The notes: generated from the sequence alone by a model not told the origin. Positions 51,276 through 60,920 are shown, counted from the first letter of the stretch. The stretch: DNA of 64,000 nt from Crocinitomicaceae bacterium (GCA_002723085.1 PBNK01000030.1:26616-90615); one strand, 5' to 3'. Program-made: numbers and translations.

Positions 51276-51330
51276 TAATTATTGTTAATTCTTATATAAT
51301 TTAAGAAGAAAAATTGTTAGTTTTGATTTC

Positions 51331-52149
51331 TTGACAAGAGTTGGTTTTTACATATTATTTTTATCATTTTCGTTTTCTTCATTTGGTCAGATAAAAGAAT
51401 TTGGTCTTTTTGCTGGAGGGACATATTATACTGGTGATTTAAATAGATCTCACATGAGTCAAGTTGATTATTCGCTTGGAGCTATTTATAAAAAAGATTT
51501 TAAAAATGAAAGGGTAAGTCTTCGATTTCAATTAATGTACAACAGCGTTAAGGCTTCAGACTATAAAACAGGATTATCCTCACAAGTTAAAAGAAATTTA
51601 TCGTTTAGATCAACTGTTTTAGAGTTTGGACCAGTAATTGAAGTTAATTTTTTTTCGTTTAGGCCTGGACAGTCAAATCCTGAATTGTCAAGTTTCGGAA
51701 CACCATATTTTCTTTTGGGAGTTAATTATATGAAAATGAACCCTAAGGCTTTATATAATGGGGAATGGATTGAACTTCAACCATTAATGACCGAAAATCA
51801 AAGCATTCCATATTCTTTAAATCAAATTGTTATTCCTTTTGGAATTGGAGTTAAAGTTAATTTTACTCCAAATACTGTTTTATCGATTGAATATGGCATT
51901 AGAAAAACCTTTACTGATTATTTAGATGATGTAAGTGGAATGTATCCAAATCCATCTAATATTTCCTCACTTTCTGCTGAATTAGCAGATAGAACCAATT
52001 ATGGCGAGCTATATCAACCTGAAGGAATTAATGGAACAAGTTATGGTCTTCAAAGAGGTAATCCATCTGATAAAGATTGGTATACTGTATTTGGTTTTAT
52101 GTTAACTTATCAATTTATAAATAGATCAACTTGTCCTTCTTGGCAATAA
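51331..52149 (+). CDS. porG: PorG-like outer membrane protein of the type IX secretion system (DUF6089)
   Basis: A 272-residue DUF6089 beta-barrel with signal peptide (hydrophobic run ending SFGQ, about 20). It resembles PorG of Porphyromonas gingivalis, the outer membrane partner of the PorK/PorN ring of T9SS, and it sits in the same neighbourhood as there, directly upstream of uppS and bamA. The start is TTG at 51331: no ATG or GTG exists between the upstream in-frame stop (51286) and the signal peptide. The protein ends RSTCPSW-Q with a lone Cys. The T9SS cargo in this window would depend on it. Confidence 0.85.
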   Translation: MTRVGFYILFLSFSFSSFGQIKEFGLFAGGTYYTGDLNRSHMSQVDYSLGAIYKKDFKNERVSLRFQLMYNSVKASDYKTGLSSQVKRNLSFRSTVLEFGPVIEVNFFSFRPGQSNPELSSFGTPYFLLGVNYMKMNPKALYNGEWIELQPLMTENQSIPYSLNQIVIPFGIGVKVNFTPNTVLSIEYGIRKTFTDYLDDVSGMYPNPSNISSLSAELADRTNYGELYQPEGINGTSYGLQRGNPSDKDWYTVFGFMLTYQFINRSTCPSWQ

Positions 52150-52193
52150 ATTTCCAATTCTCACCTAAATTTTAGACATTCGCAGATTCTTTC

Positions 52194-52940
52194 ATGGAAG
52201 GTATTAAATTAAATAAAGATTGTATTCCAAAACATGTTGCCATAATAATGGATGGTAATGGTCGTTGGGCTAAAGAAAAGGGCGAAATGAGAATTTTTGG
52301 ACATACTAATGGTGTTGAATCTGTTAGGGAAGCATTGACAGCCGCTGGAGAGATTGGGGTTGAATTTTTGACACTTTATGCATTTAGTACTGAAAATTGG
52401 AGTAGACCAAAAGAAGAAATAGATGCTCTTATGGATTTACTTGTTCATTCTATTTCATCAGAAATTAAGGAATTAAATGACAAAGGGGTTAAGCTCCAAA
52501 CTATTGGAAATATTAAAAATCTTCCAAAGTCGTGTCAAAAGGCATTGTTAAATGCTATTGATGAAACTAAGCACAATAATAAAGTAACTTTAATCTTGGC
52601 TTTAAGTTATAGTTCAAGAAGTGAAATTGTTTCCGCTTTTAAAGAAATGATAAAGGACATTGACTCAAAAAAAATTAATTCCGATGAAATAAATGAAGAT
52701 ATAATAAGTTCTTATTTAAGTACAGCCAATTATCCTGATCCAGAATTGTTAATAAGAACTAGTGGTGAAAATAGAGTCAGTAATTTTTTAATGTGGCAAT
52801 TGGCATATACTGAATTGTATTTCACATCAACTTTATGGCCAGATTTCAAAAAAGAACATTTTTACAAAGCAATTGAAGATTACCAATCAAGAGAAAGAAG
52901 ATTTGGTAAAATATCAGAACAGATTTTAGGAAATGATTAA
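52194..52940 (+). CDS. uppS: Undecaprenyl diphosphate synthase
   Basis: A 248-residue cis-prenyltransferase making the lipid carrier for peptidoglycan and O-antigen. IIMDGNGRWAK with catalytic Asp20, FSTENWSRP (about 66) and the C-terminal RTSGENRVSNFLMWQLAYTE region (arginines that bind IPP) are present. Its last 8 bp overlap bamA. Confidence 0.97.
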   Translation: MEGIKLNKDCIPKHVAIIMDGNGRWAKEKGEMRIFGHTNGVESVREALTAAGEIGVEFLTLYAFSTENWSRPKEEIDALMDLLVHSISSEIKELNDKGVKLQTIGNIKNLPKSCQKALLNAIDETKHNNKVTLILALSYSSRSEIVSAFKEMIKDIDSKKINSDEINEDIISSYLSTANYPDPELLIRTSGENRVSNFLMWQLAYTELYFTSTLWPDFKKEHFYKAIEDYQSRERRFGKISEQILGND

Positions 52941-55494
52941 ATACAAGTTTTTATATATTATTTCTATTGTTTTTAGTGTATTTAATTACAATGCGCAATC
53001 AGAATCATATATAGATTATGTAACTCCAAGAGATTATACATTAGCAGGTATTATTGTTGATGGGGTTGTTCATTTAGATCATGAATTAATAATACAAAAA
53101 TCGGAATTAGTTAGAGGAAGTAAAATTTCAATACCAGGTGAAAAACTATCTACTGCTGTTGCTAACTTGTGGGAACAAGGCCTTTTTAGTGAGGTGGAAA
53201 TAATTAAAGAAAAAACTCAGGGTAATAACTTGTTCATTAGAATTAAATTGAAGGAAAGAGAAAGACTTTCTAGATATAATTTTTCAGGAATTTCAAAATC
53301 AGAAAGTGATCAATTAAGGGATGATATTGATTTATACAGTGGAAAAGTAATTACTCAAGAATTACTAATGAGAGTAAAAAACATTTCAAGAAATTATTTT
53401 GTAGGAAAGGGTTTCCTACATGCAAAAGCAACTATAACTACTCAAAAAGATACTTTAGTCAATAACAGCAGTATGATGAAAATCAATATTGATAAAGGAA
53501 ATAAGTTTAAAATAAATGAAATAAAAATCACTGGAAATACAGCATTACCTTCTCAAAAGATAAAAAATCAGATGAAAGAGACCAAGGAGAAGGTTTGGTA
53601 TAGATTTTACAAAAGATCAAAATTCCAGCATTCTTTATTTGAAGCGGATAAAAAAAATATATTGGCAAAATACAATGAATTGGCATTTAGAGATGCAGAA
53701 ATTGTATTTGATACTGTGTATGATTTTGACGACAAAACTGTAAATGTTGAGCTTAATATCAATGAAGGAAACAAATACTACATTAGGTCAATCGAATGGT
53801 CAGGAAACATAAAATATAGAAGTGGCTTGTTAGATACAATTTTGGGTATTCGAAAAGGGGATGAGTACAACAAAACCACTTTAGAAACAAAACTGTTCAT
53901 GAATCCTAATGGGAATGACATTAGTTCCTTATATATGGATGATGGATATTTATTCTTTCAAGTTAACCCTATTGAAAAAAGAGTTACAAATGATTCTGTT
54001 GATTTAGAGATTAAGATTTATGAAGGAAAACAAGCTAGAATTAAAAATATTACTGTTAAAGGTAATACAAAAACTAGTGATCATGTTATTTTAAGGGACA
54101 TGTATACGCATCCTGGTGATTTATTTTCTAGAGATGCAATAATTAGAACCCAAAGACAATTGGCTCAGAATGGATATTTCGATCCTGAAAAGTTAGCCGT
54201 TAACCCAATGCCTAACCCAAATGATGGATCTGTTGATATTGAATATGTTGTAGAAGAGAGACCAAACGATCAAATTGAACTTTCTGGAGGATGGGGAAAC
54301 AACAGCTTAGTAGGTACTTTGGGGGTTACTTTTAATAATTTTTCGGCAAAAAAATTATTTAAAAAAGGAGCTTGGTCACCACTTCCATCAGGTGATGGTC
54401 AACGTTTAAGCGTAAGAGCACAATCTAGTGGTTATTTTTTTCAGAGCTATAACATGTCTTTTACAGAACCGTGGTTGGGAGGTAAAAAACCTAATTCGTT
54501 TATGGTTAGTGCTTATCACTCTTTACAGTCCTATGATAGAAAATACATTAATGACTCATTAACTGCTGATGGGGAAAGAGTGGAAGACCCAAATAGAAGA
54601 CTTATTAAAATTACAGGTGTTTCTGTTGGTTTAGGAAAACGACTTAAGTGGCCAGATGATTATTTTAGTGTAAATTATGAATTAGGTTTTCAGCATTACG
54701 ATTTAAATAATTTTGGAAACATATTTAGTTTTGCAAATGGAAAAGTCAACAATCCCTATTTTAAATGGATTATCAGTAGAAGTAGCATTGATCAACCTCT
54801 TTACCCAAGAAGTGGTTCATCAGTAACCTTTAATTTCAAAACAAGTATTTATCCATATTCTAGAATTATGGGGTTCGGAGATGATTATGTTTATGAAAAT
54901 GATGAAGAAAAATATAGGTTTTTACAGTATAATAAATTTAAGTTCACCACTTCATGGTTTACACCAATATCAAAAGATAAGAAATTGGTTTTCAATGCAA
55001 GGCTTGGATTTGGATTGTTAAATGGTTGGAATAAAAATATAGGAGCTCCACCATTTGAACGTTTTTATTTAGGAGGAAGTGGTCTTTCAGGATTTAATTT
55101 AGACGGTCGAGAAATTATTGCTTTAAGAGGTTATGATGATCAAACGGTTTCTACCACTACTGGAGATAGATTGATAAGCAAATACACAATGGAACTTAGG
55201 TATCCTTTAAGTTTGAATCCATCTGCAACAATATATATGCTCGGGTTTTTAGAAGCAGGAAATTCATGGAACGACTATAAAAAATATAATCCTTTTAAAG
55301 TTAAACGATCTGCAGGTCTTGGTGTAAGAATTTTCTTACCTATGTTTGGTTTACTTGGTTTAGATTATGGATTTGGGTTTGATCCATTAGACCCAGGGGC
55401 ATCAGGTGAAGTAAATCATAACTCTCAAATACAAGCTAACGGATATCGTGGTCAGTTTCATTTTACAATTGGCATGAATATTGGAGAACTATAA
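52933..55494 (+). CDS. bamA: Outer membrane assembly factor BamA
   Basis: An 853-residue Omp85 protein: signal peptide (to about 22), five POTRA domains (about 30-430; for example IKITGNTALPSQKIKNQM and ITVKGNTKTSDHVILRDM starts), and a C-terminal beta-barrel with GGSGLSGFNLDG and ALRGYDDQTV, the conserved L6-loop motif, ending near FTIGMNIGEL. It inserts beta-barrel proteins such as the SusC and TonB receptors of this window. Overlaps uppS and abuts the first skp-like gene (TAAATG). Confidence 0.96.
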   Translation: MIKYKFLYIISIVFSVFNYNAQSESYIDYVTPRDYTLAGIIVDGVVHLDHELIIQKSELVRGSKISIPGEKLSTAVANLWEQGLFSEVEIIKEKTQGNNLFIRIKLKERERLSRYNFSGISKSESDQLRDDIDLYSGKVITQELLMRVKNISRNYFVGKGFLHAKATITTQKDTLVNNSSMMKINIDKGNKFKINEIKITGNTALPSQKIKNQMKETKEKVWYRFYKRSKFQHSLFEADKKNILAKYNELAFRDAEIVFDTVYDFDDKTVNVELNINEGNKYYIRSIEWSGNIKYRSGLLDTILGIRKGDEYNKTTLETKLFMNPNGNDISSLYMDDGYLFFQVNPIEKRVTNDSVDLEIKIYEGKQARIKNITVKGNTKTSDHVILRDMYTHPGDLFSRDAIIRTQRQLAQNGYFDPEKLAVNPMPNPNDGSVDIEYVVEERPNDQIELSGGWGNNSLVGTLGVTFNNFSAKKLFKKGAWSPLPSGDGQRLSVRAQSSGYFFQSYNMSFTEPWLGGKKPNSFMVSAYHSLQSYDRKYINDSLTADGERVEDPNRRLIKITGVSVGLGKRLKWPDDYFSVNYELGFQHYDLNNFGNIFSFANGKVNNPYFKWIISRSSIDQPLYPRSGSSVTFNFKTSIYPYSRIMGFGDDYVYENDEEKYRFLQYNKFKFTTSWFTPISKDKKLVFNARLGFGLLNGWNKNIGAPPFERFYLGGSGLSGFNLDGREIIALRGYDDQTVSTTTGDRLISKYTMELRYPLSLNPSATIYMLGFLEAGNSWNDYKKYNPFKVKRSAGLGVRIFLPMFGLLGLDYGFGFDPLDPGASGEVNHNSQIQANGYRGQFHFTIGMNIGEL

Positions 55495-56019
55495 ATGACA
55501 CAAATTAAAATGTTAAGACTTTTTTATATATCATTCATTTTTACATTAATCACTCAATTTTCATTTGGTCAAAAGTTTGCTTTTGTGGATACTGAATACA
55601 TTTTAAGTCAAATGAATGAATACCAAGCAGCTCAAAAGGAACTTGACGATTTATCAGAAAAATGGCAAGGCGAATTGGCAGCGATGATGAATGAAATTGC
55701 TAAAAAACAAAATGAATTAAATAGAGATGAAATTCTTTTGCCAGAGGATGCTAAACTATTAAGAGAGAATGAAATTTCTGAACTCCAAATTAAAGCTAGA
55801 GATTTTCAAACTAAAAAGTTTGGTGTAGGAGGGGCAATATTTAAAAAAAGAAAAGAATTAATTGAACCTATCCAGAAAAAAATTTATAAGGCTATAAAGT
55901 CTTTATCAAATGATTATAATTATAATTTTGTGCTGGATAAAAGCAAAAACTCAAACATATTATTCGCTGATCCTAAATACGATAAAAGTGATGCGGTATT
56001 AAGAAAAATAAATAATTAA
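55495..56019 (+). CDS. OmpH/Skp-family periplasmic chaperone, first copy
   Basis: A 174-residue OmpH-family protein: signal peptide ending FSFGQ (about 26), KFAFVDTEYILSQMNEY start of the mature protein, long helices (about 45-140) and a short C-terminal beta segment. Skp-like trimers hold unfolded outer membrane proteins for BamA. The start at 55495 abuts the bamA stop; a Met six codons later is an alternative start. Confidence 0.9.
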   Translation: MTQIKMLRLFYISFIFTLITQFSFGQKFAFVDTEYILSQMNEYQAAQKELDDLSEKWQGELAAMMNEIAKKQNELNRDEILLPEDAKLLRENEISELQIKARDFQTKKFGVGGAIFKKRKELIEPIQKKIYKAIKSLSNDYNYNFVLDKSKNSNILFADPKYDKSDAVLRKINN

Positions 56020-56035
56020 CAATAAACAAAAAAAA

Positions 56036-56548
56036 ATGAAAATCAAGTTCACCCAAATTTTATTGATAGCTATTATTATGATAGGGTCAATTCAATTATC
56101 TGCTCAAAAATTAGGTCATATAAATTCACAAAATATAATTGTAGACATGCCTGATTATAAATCTGCTTTGATAGAGTTTCAAGACTATCAAAAAAGTTTA
56201 CAAAAAAGATTAGAAGATTTACAAAGACTTAATCAAGAAGAATTGCAAGATTACCAAAGCAAGATGGACCAAATGACTGCAGAATCAAGACAAAGAGCAG
56301 AGGCAGATTTGCAAGAAAGATTTCAGAATCTTGAGAAAAAACAATATGAATTTCAAACTAAGCTTCAGGAAAGAGAACAAGAAATAATGGTTCCTATCCA
56401 GACGAAATTAGCCAACGCGATTAAAGAAGTAGCAAAGAAAAATGGATACGATTATGTTTTTGAAGAAGCAGCAACATTATATGCTGAAGGAAATGACATC
56501 AGTAACCTAATTAGAAAACATTTAGGGCTAACAGTTCCAGAAAAATAA
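56036..56548 (+). CDS. OmpH/Skp-family periplasmic chaperone, second copy
   Basis: A 170-residue paralogue of the preceding gene with signal peptide (ends QLSAQ, about 24), KLGHINSQNIIVDMPDYKSA and a glutamine-rich coiled coil (about 50-130). Two tandem skp-like genes behind bamA are usual in Bacteroidota. A terminator follows. Confidence 0.92.
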   Translation: MKIKFTQILLIAIIMIGSIQLSAQKLGHINSQNIIVDMPDYKSALIEFQDYQKSLQKRLEDLQRLNQEELQDYQSKMDQMTAESRQRAEADLQERFQNLEKKQYEFQTKLQEREQEIMVPIQTKLANAIKEVAKKNGYDYVFEEAATLYAEGNDISNLIRKHLGLTVPEK

Positions 56549-56554
56549 ATTACT

Positions 56555-56581
56555 AAAGCCCTTTAATTAGGGCTTTTTTTT
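56555..56581 (+). terminator. Intrinsic terminator after the skp-like pair
   Basis: An 8-bp stem (AAAGCCCT / AGGGCTTT) with a TTAATT loop and a T run, ending the nadK-skp transcript 9 bp before murI. Confidence 0.87.
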
Positions 56582-56589
56582 GCTTAATA

Positions 56590-57411
56590 ATGAAAAGCCC
56601 AATAGGTATATTCGACTCAGGTTATGGTGGTTTAACAGTGCTTAAATCCATTAGAGAAAAATTGCCTAACTACGATTATATTTATTTAGGTGATAATGCT
56701 AGGGCGCCTTACGGAACCCGTTCTTTTGAAGTCGTTTATCAATATACGTTAGAAGCAGTGAAATATCTTTTCAGTTTAGATTGTCAACTTATTGTTTTAG
56801 CTTGTAATACTGCCTCAGCAAAAGCTTTAAGAACCATTCAGCAAAATGATTTGCCTAATTTATTTCCTGAAAGAAGGGTATTGGGTGTACTAAGGCCAAC
56901 TACTGAAGAAATTGGCAATTATTCCAAAAGCGACTATGTGGGGGTTTTAGGAACTTCAGGAACAGTTAGGTCAAACAGTTATGTGATTGAAATAGAAAAG
57001 TTTTTCCCCTCTGTTAAAGTAACTCAGCAAAGTTGTCCAATGTGGGTTCCGCTTGTGGAAAACAATTCTTTTTTAGAAAAAGGCGGACAATATTTTATTG
57101 AAAAATACATAGATGAAATTTTAACAAAACAACCTGCTATTGACACTTTAATTTTAGCATGTACACATTACCCTTTGTTAAAAGAATCTATCCTTAAATA
57201 TGTTCCAAGTGGAGTTAAAGTAGTGGATCAGGGTTCTTTAGTTGCTGAAAAATTAAATGATTATTTGCAACGACATTCAACTTTAGAAACCAAATTGTCT
57301 AAAAACAACGATTTAACAATATTGACAACTGAAAAAGCTGAAAAATTTGATCAGCATTTAAATTTGTTTTACAACAACCTAGTTAAATCAAGTACCGTTA
57401 GCTTACACTAG
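56590..57411 (+). CDS. murI: Glutamate racemase
   Basis: A 273-residue enzyme making D-glutamate for peptidoglycan. IGIFDSGYGGLTV (with Asp9), the first catalytic Cys72 in LACNTASA and the second Cys in LACTHYPLL (about 188) are present. Its stop shares a CTAG palindrome with the stop of the convergent gene. Confidence 0.97.
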   Translation: MKSPIGIFDSGYGGLTVLKSIREKLPNYDYIYLGDNARAPYGTRSFEVVYQYTLEAVKYLFSLDCQLIVLACNTASAKALRTIQQNDLPNLFPERRVLGVLRPTTEEIGNYSKSDYVGVLGTSGTVRSNSYVIEIEKFFPSVKVTQQSCPMWVPLVENNSFLEKGGQYFIEKYIDEILTKQPAIDTLILACTHYPLLKESILKYVPSGVKVVDQGSLVAEKLNDYLQRHSTLETKLSKNNDLTILTTEKAEKFDQHLNLFYNNLVKSSTVSLH

Positions 57412-57917
57412 TTTTCGTACCAAGCTGAATATTCAACATACTTGGCAGCTAAATCTTCTAATTGTTCTCTGAAATCTCCTTCCTTTACTTTTTTGGCAGG
57501 AACACCAGCATATATTTCTCCTGATTTTACATGAGTCCCCATAGTAACTACTGCTCCTGCTGCAATAATGCTGTCGCTTTCAATTATGCAGTTGTCTAAA
57601 ACCACAGCCCCCATTCCAATTAAAACACGATCGTGTATTGTACAACCATGTACAATGGCATTGTGACCGATAGTTACTTTATTCCCAATATTGGTTGGGC
57701 TTTTTTTATAGGTACAATGAATCACAGCTCCATCTTGAACATTTACTTCATTTCCCATTTTTATGTAGTGAACATCGCCTCTTGTAACAGAGTTGAACCA
57801 AAAGCTACAATGGTTTCCGCACGTGACGTCTCCTATTATTGTTGCATTTTCAGAAATGTAGCAATTTTCTCCTAATTGGGGCTTTAGCCCATTAATTTCT
57901 TTAATCAGTGGTTTCAT
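57408..57917 (-). CDS. Gamma-carbonic anhydrase/PaaY-like hexapeptide protein
   Basis: A 169-residue left-handed beta-helix protein. The three His ligands for zinc fit HCT (about 72), GHNAIVHG (about 86 and 91) in the usual gamma-class spacing. Members are carbonic anhydrases or thioesterase-like (PaaY); activity is not certain. Single leftward gene convergent with murI and divergent from nfu. Confidence 0.88.
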   Translation of the reverse strand: MKPLIKEINGLKPQLGENCYISENATIIGDVTCGNHCSFWFNSVTRGDVHYIKMGNEVNVQDGAVIHCTYKKSPTNIGNKVTIGHNAIVHGCTIHDRVLIGMGAVVLDNCIIESDSIIAAGAVVTMGTHVKSGEIYAGVPAKKVKEGDFREQLEDLAAKYVEYSAWYEN

Positions 57918-57957
57918 TTGACTGTTGTTTGCTTAATTTAGCTGAAAATTAAAAAAA

Positions 57958-58581
57958 ATGAGCAGACCAGTAACCGTTTATGCAGAAATGACGCCTAATC
58001 CTTCAACCATGAAATTTGTTTCAGACATTATGCTTATAGAACAAGGGTCTGTTGCGGAATTTTTATCTTTATCTGATTGTAAAGGATATTCTTCTTTTGC
58101 TGAAGCATTGTTTAGTTTTCCTTTTGTTACGGGTGTATTTATTGCTAATAACTTTGTTACGGTATATAAAAATGACGCAATTGAATGGGGAGATGTGGTT
58201 ACTGAGCTTAGAGAGTTTATAAGAACTTGGTTAATTGAGCATGAAATTATTGTAGAAAAAGTTCCTGAAACTTTAATTCAAGAAGTAAATCCTTCTTCTG
58301 TAGAAAAAGAAAGTGTTAAAATTGAACCTCCTGTAATTAATTCTGAAACTGATCAAAAGATTGTTGATTTAATTAACGAATATGTTCAACCTGCTGTAGA
58401 GCAGGATGGAGGCGCTATTCATTTTCAATCGTTTGATGAAGAAAGTGGAAAGGTCACTGTGATATTAAAAGGTTCTTGCAGTGGGTGTCCATCAAGTACG
58501 GCTACACTAAAAGGTGGGGTAGAAACCTTGCTTAAAACTCATTTGCCGGAAGTAAATGAAGTGATTGCTTTGAATGGGTAA
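57958..58581 (+). CDS. NifU-like Fe-S scaffold protein (Nfu)
   Basis: A 207-residue protein with an Nfu N-terminal domain (about 4-92, AEMTPNPSTMKFV), a linker and a C-terminal NifU domain (about 133-207) with the cluster-binding Cys174 and Cys177 in GSCSGCPSS. It carries [4Fe-4S] clusters to target proteins. It ends 8 bp from the convergent DUF2779 gene. Confidence 0.94.
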   Translation: MSRPVTVYAEMTPNPSTMKFVSDIMLIEQGSVAEFLSLSDCKGYSSFAEALFSFPFVTGVFIANNFVTVYKNDAIEWGDVVTELREFIRTWLIEHEIIVEKVPETLIQEVNPSSVEKESVKIEPPVINSETDQKIVDLINEYVQPAVEQDGGAIHFQSFDEESGKVTVILKGSCSGCPSSTATLKGGVETLLKTHLPEVNEVIALNG

Positions 58582-58589
58582 TTGATTGT

Positions 58590-60635
58590 TTATTTTGCCC
58601 AATCTAAAAATGCTTCCATAATCATTACCATTGCCATGGTATCTAGTTCACAATATCTAAGAAGTGCTTTTTCAATTGATTGTTTTTCTTGTGGACCAAT
58701 GTCTGAAAATTGTAGAAAGGCATAAGCCATCATAGCAGCACCACCATCGCTTATAGAGTCAATGTTAATGCCTTTGCTTTTAAGTTCATCATCTAATTCT
58801 AAGCTAAACTCTTCAAAAACTGGGTCTAATGATTTGTAAGGGTTATTGTCAGATTCAGCATTTATCCATGGGTGATTTTCAAAATTTAAGCTAGGTATTT
58901 CTGAAGTGCCATAAATAGCTTTTGAATATTTGTTTCTGATAAACTCAGAGTCATTAATTACTGCTGGTAAAATTGCTTTAATGGTGTTGCTTCCTTTGGC
59001 ATGAGGAGGATAGTAGTAGCTTAAAACGAGCTCATATAAATCTACCATACAATAGTCGCCTTTTTTCCACATGCCTGATAAATTGTCGTTTGGTTTTGCA
59101 ATTCTTTCTACAAATGCTAGTAGCTTTTCTTTATTTGGCACATGAATATCTTGCTCTTCAAGAAGTTGTTGATAGATGGTGTTTAGAAATGAATTTTCAT
59201 GGTTGTGATACCTAAAAATAGTTCCTTTTTTCCCATCTAAATCATTCATTAATGACTCTAAAAAACGGTAATTTGGGAACGAATTATCAGTTGATAAAAA
59301 TTGATTTTTGTGCTCTACAGATCCGTCTTCATTAAGAATGTGATAAGAATATTGAAATGCTATCCCTTCATAGGGCGTTCTGTTTTTATGAAAAGGAATA
59401 GCGACAGCGCTAGTTTCAAAATCAATAAAATGAAATGGTTTTTCAAGAGTTTCAAAAAGTTCTTGTAAGCCTTCTTTGTCAATGTAAAAACTATCGTCTT
59501 TTTCTTTTATTTTTTGAATTTGTATGGCTCTTCTGTTTCCGGGAGAAAGCCCTGCTTTATCGTGTTCTTTTGCATAAGAACTTGATTCCAAGTCATTAAT
59601 GAAAAACATTTTTTCATCCATTGCCTCTTGAACTAAGCTTTTAGCCCCTGATTTACCGCCCCATAGTTCGTTGATCATTGATCTGTTGAAGTCGTTATTG
59701 GTAAAGTTAAGTTGATGTTTAAAACACTCGTGAAAGCCACTTTTCAATCCATTAGGAAAGGCTTTTTCTTTATACTGACAGCTAAAACAGCCTTTGTTAA
59801 TGGCGCTCCAATGTCTTTCGTCATTTTCATATATTCTGGCTAGCTCAAAAATTACAGATTCAAAAGATTTGTTATTAATTTCTAGGTCTATGTCAATATT
59901 GGTTCTATAAATGAAATCACAAACGTCATTCATTGGCAGCTTGCAAAGCGGAATATTCCCCAGTTCATCTTTTGTAACATTTCCTTTTATTTTAATTTCT
60001 TTAGTGCCATCTGATTTACGATTGATTCTAAAAAGTTCGTTAAGGCCTGACACGGTGGTTGTTTTGTTTTTATCGGCTAGTACCAAGTAGGCGTTTACCT
60101 TACAATCAGGAAATGATTTTTCTACCACATACTTTTGAAAGGCTAAATCGTAGAGGTAGTAATACCAGCTACCATTTAATGTTTTTTTGCCTTTGTCTTT
60201 TCCTCTTTTAGGAGTTGTAATCATTACATCGTTCACTTGATCTCTTTTGTAACCATGGTCCCATGATTTTGACTTTACTTCATAAATGTTGATGGTATTG
60301 CCAATTTTTTCAAATAAATCTACCCTGATAAACAAATTTTTGTATGTAAAAGCAGGCTCAGCAATGACACAATTGGGGCCAGCGTTTATTTTATGATTGG
60401 TTTGATTAAGTGAATCCGTATAATCTAATGTTTCAACAGTAATGTCCTCCTTGTATGGATCTTCCGAAACCAAGTATTTAGCCAATTCACCAACTTGATA
60501 TCCACCTTCAGCCAATGCTTCCAGAAAAGTATCTCCAATTTTGCTGTCGGCATATATCTTTTTCTTCTTGGTGTAAAATAGCTTTGTGGGACATTCCAGT
60601 CCTAATTTAAATCTTGATTTGGTAAGGTAACTCAT
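58590..60635 (-). CDS. DUF2779 protein, probable Cas4/RecB-like nuclease fused to a DEDD-type exonuclease domain
   Basis: A 681-residue cytoplasmic protein. The N-terminal half (about 1-310) looks like a PD-(D/E)xK nuclease: Asp106 in RVDLFEK and Glu119-x-Lys121 in IYEVKSKSW. The cysteines fit a Cas4/AddB-type iron-sulfur cluster: Cys15 near the N-terminus, then Cys283, Cys286 (CFSC) and Cys304. The C-terminal half (about 395-681) is RNase H-like: Asp405 and Glu407 in FIDFETS, a late Asp665 in YCELDTMA, matching DEDD exonucleases. These assignments come from motif reading; no activity is known to me. It has no defence or repair gene beside it. Confidence 0.82.
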   Translation of the reverse strand: MSYLTKSRFKLGLECPTKLFYTKKKKIYADSKIGDTFLEALAEGGYQVGELAKYLVSEDPYKEDITVETLDYTDSLNQTNHKINAGPNCVIAEPAFTYKNLFIRVDLFEKIGNTINIYEVKSKSWDHGYKRDQVNDVMITTPKRGKDKGKKTLNGSWYYYLYDLAFQKYVVEKSFPDCKVNAYLVLADKNKTTTVSGLNELFRINRKSDGTKEIKIKGNVTKDELGNIPLCKLPMNDVCDFIYRTNIDIDLEINNKSFESVIFELARIYENDERHWSAINKGCFSCQYKEKAFPNGLKSGFHECFKHQLNFTNNDFNRSMINELWGGKSGAKSLVQEAMDEKMFFINDLESSSYAKEHDKAGLSPGNRRAIQIQKIKEKDDSFYIDKEGLQELFETLEKPFHFIDFETSAVAIPFHKNRTPYEGIAFQYSYHILNEDGSVEHKNQFLSTDNSFPNYRFLESLMNDLDGKKGTIFRYHNHENSFLNTIYQQLLEEQDIHVPNKEKLLAFVERIAKPNDNLSGMWKKGDYCMVDLYELVLSYYYPPHAKGSNTIKAILPAVINDSEFIRNKYSKAIYGTSEIPSLNFENHPWINAESDNNPYKSLDPVFEEFSLELDDELKSKGINIDSISDGGAAMMAYAFLQFSDIGPQEKQSIEKALLRYCELDTMAMVMIMEAFLDWAK

Positions 60636-60697
60636 TACTTATTCAATTTAATAAATTAAAACGTAATGTATTTATGTTTTGATATGGTAGCTTGGAT

Positions 60698-60865
60698 TTA
60701 GCTATTTGGGTTTTTATTGTTTTTTACCGTTTCGCTAATCAGTATTCCCTCTTTAAAGGTAAGAAAACGGTCTTTTTCGAAAACAGAGGCGTATCCTAAA
60801 TTGATTTTTTTAAGCAATTCTCCCTCAGGAATTCTAATGTCAACAGAATACCATCTGGTAAATAC
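60698..60865 (-). pseudogene. Remnant of an unidentified gene (55 sense codons)
   Basis: In the 285-bp gap between the DUF2779 gene and the T9SS gene, the minus strand has 55 codons open between TAA (60868-60866) and TAA (60700-60698), with no ATG. The peptide has a normal coding composition (WYSVDIRIPEG, LGYASVFEKDRFLTFKEG) and reads like the C-terminal end of a cytoplasmic protein. I do not recognise it. Its 5' part appears lost. The rest of the gap holds only AT-rich sequence, with no clear promoter. Confidence 0.45.
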
Positions 60866-60920
60866 TTATTTTTCGTTTGTAAGTTTTTATTATATTTATG
60901 TAGATACAAATCCTATAATC

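Noticed and set aside
60717..60920. N-terminal extension of the T9SS protein upstream of 60921
   Set aside because: The extension would bury the clear signal peptide and is antisense to the gene remnant.
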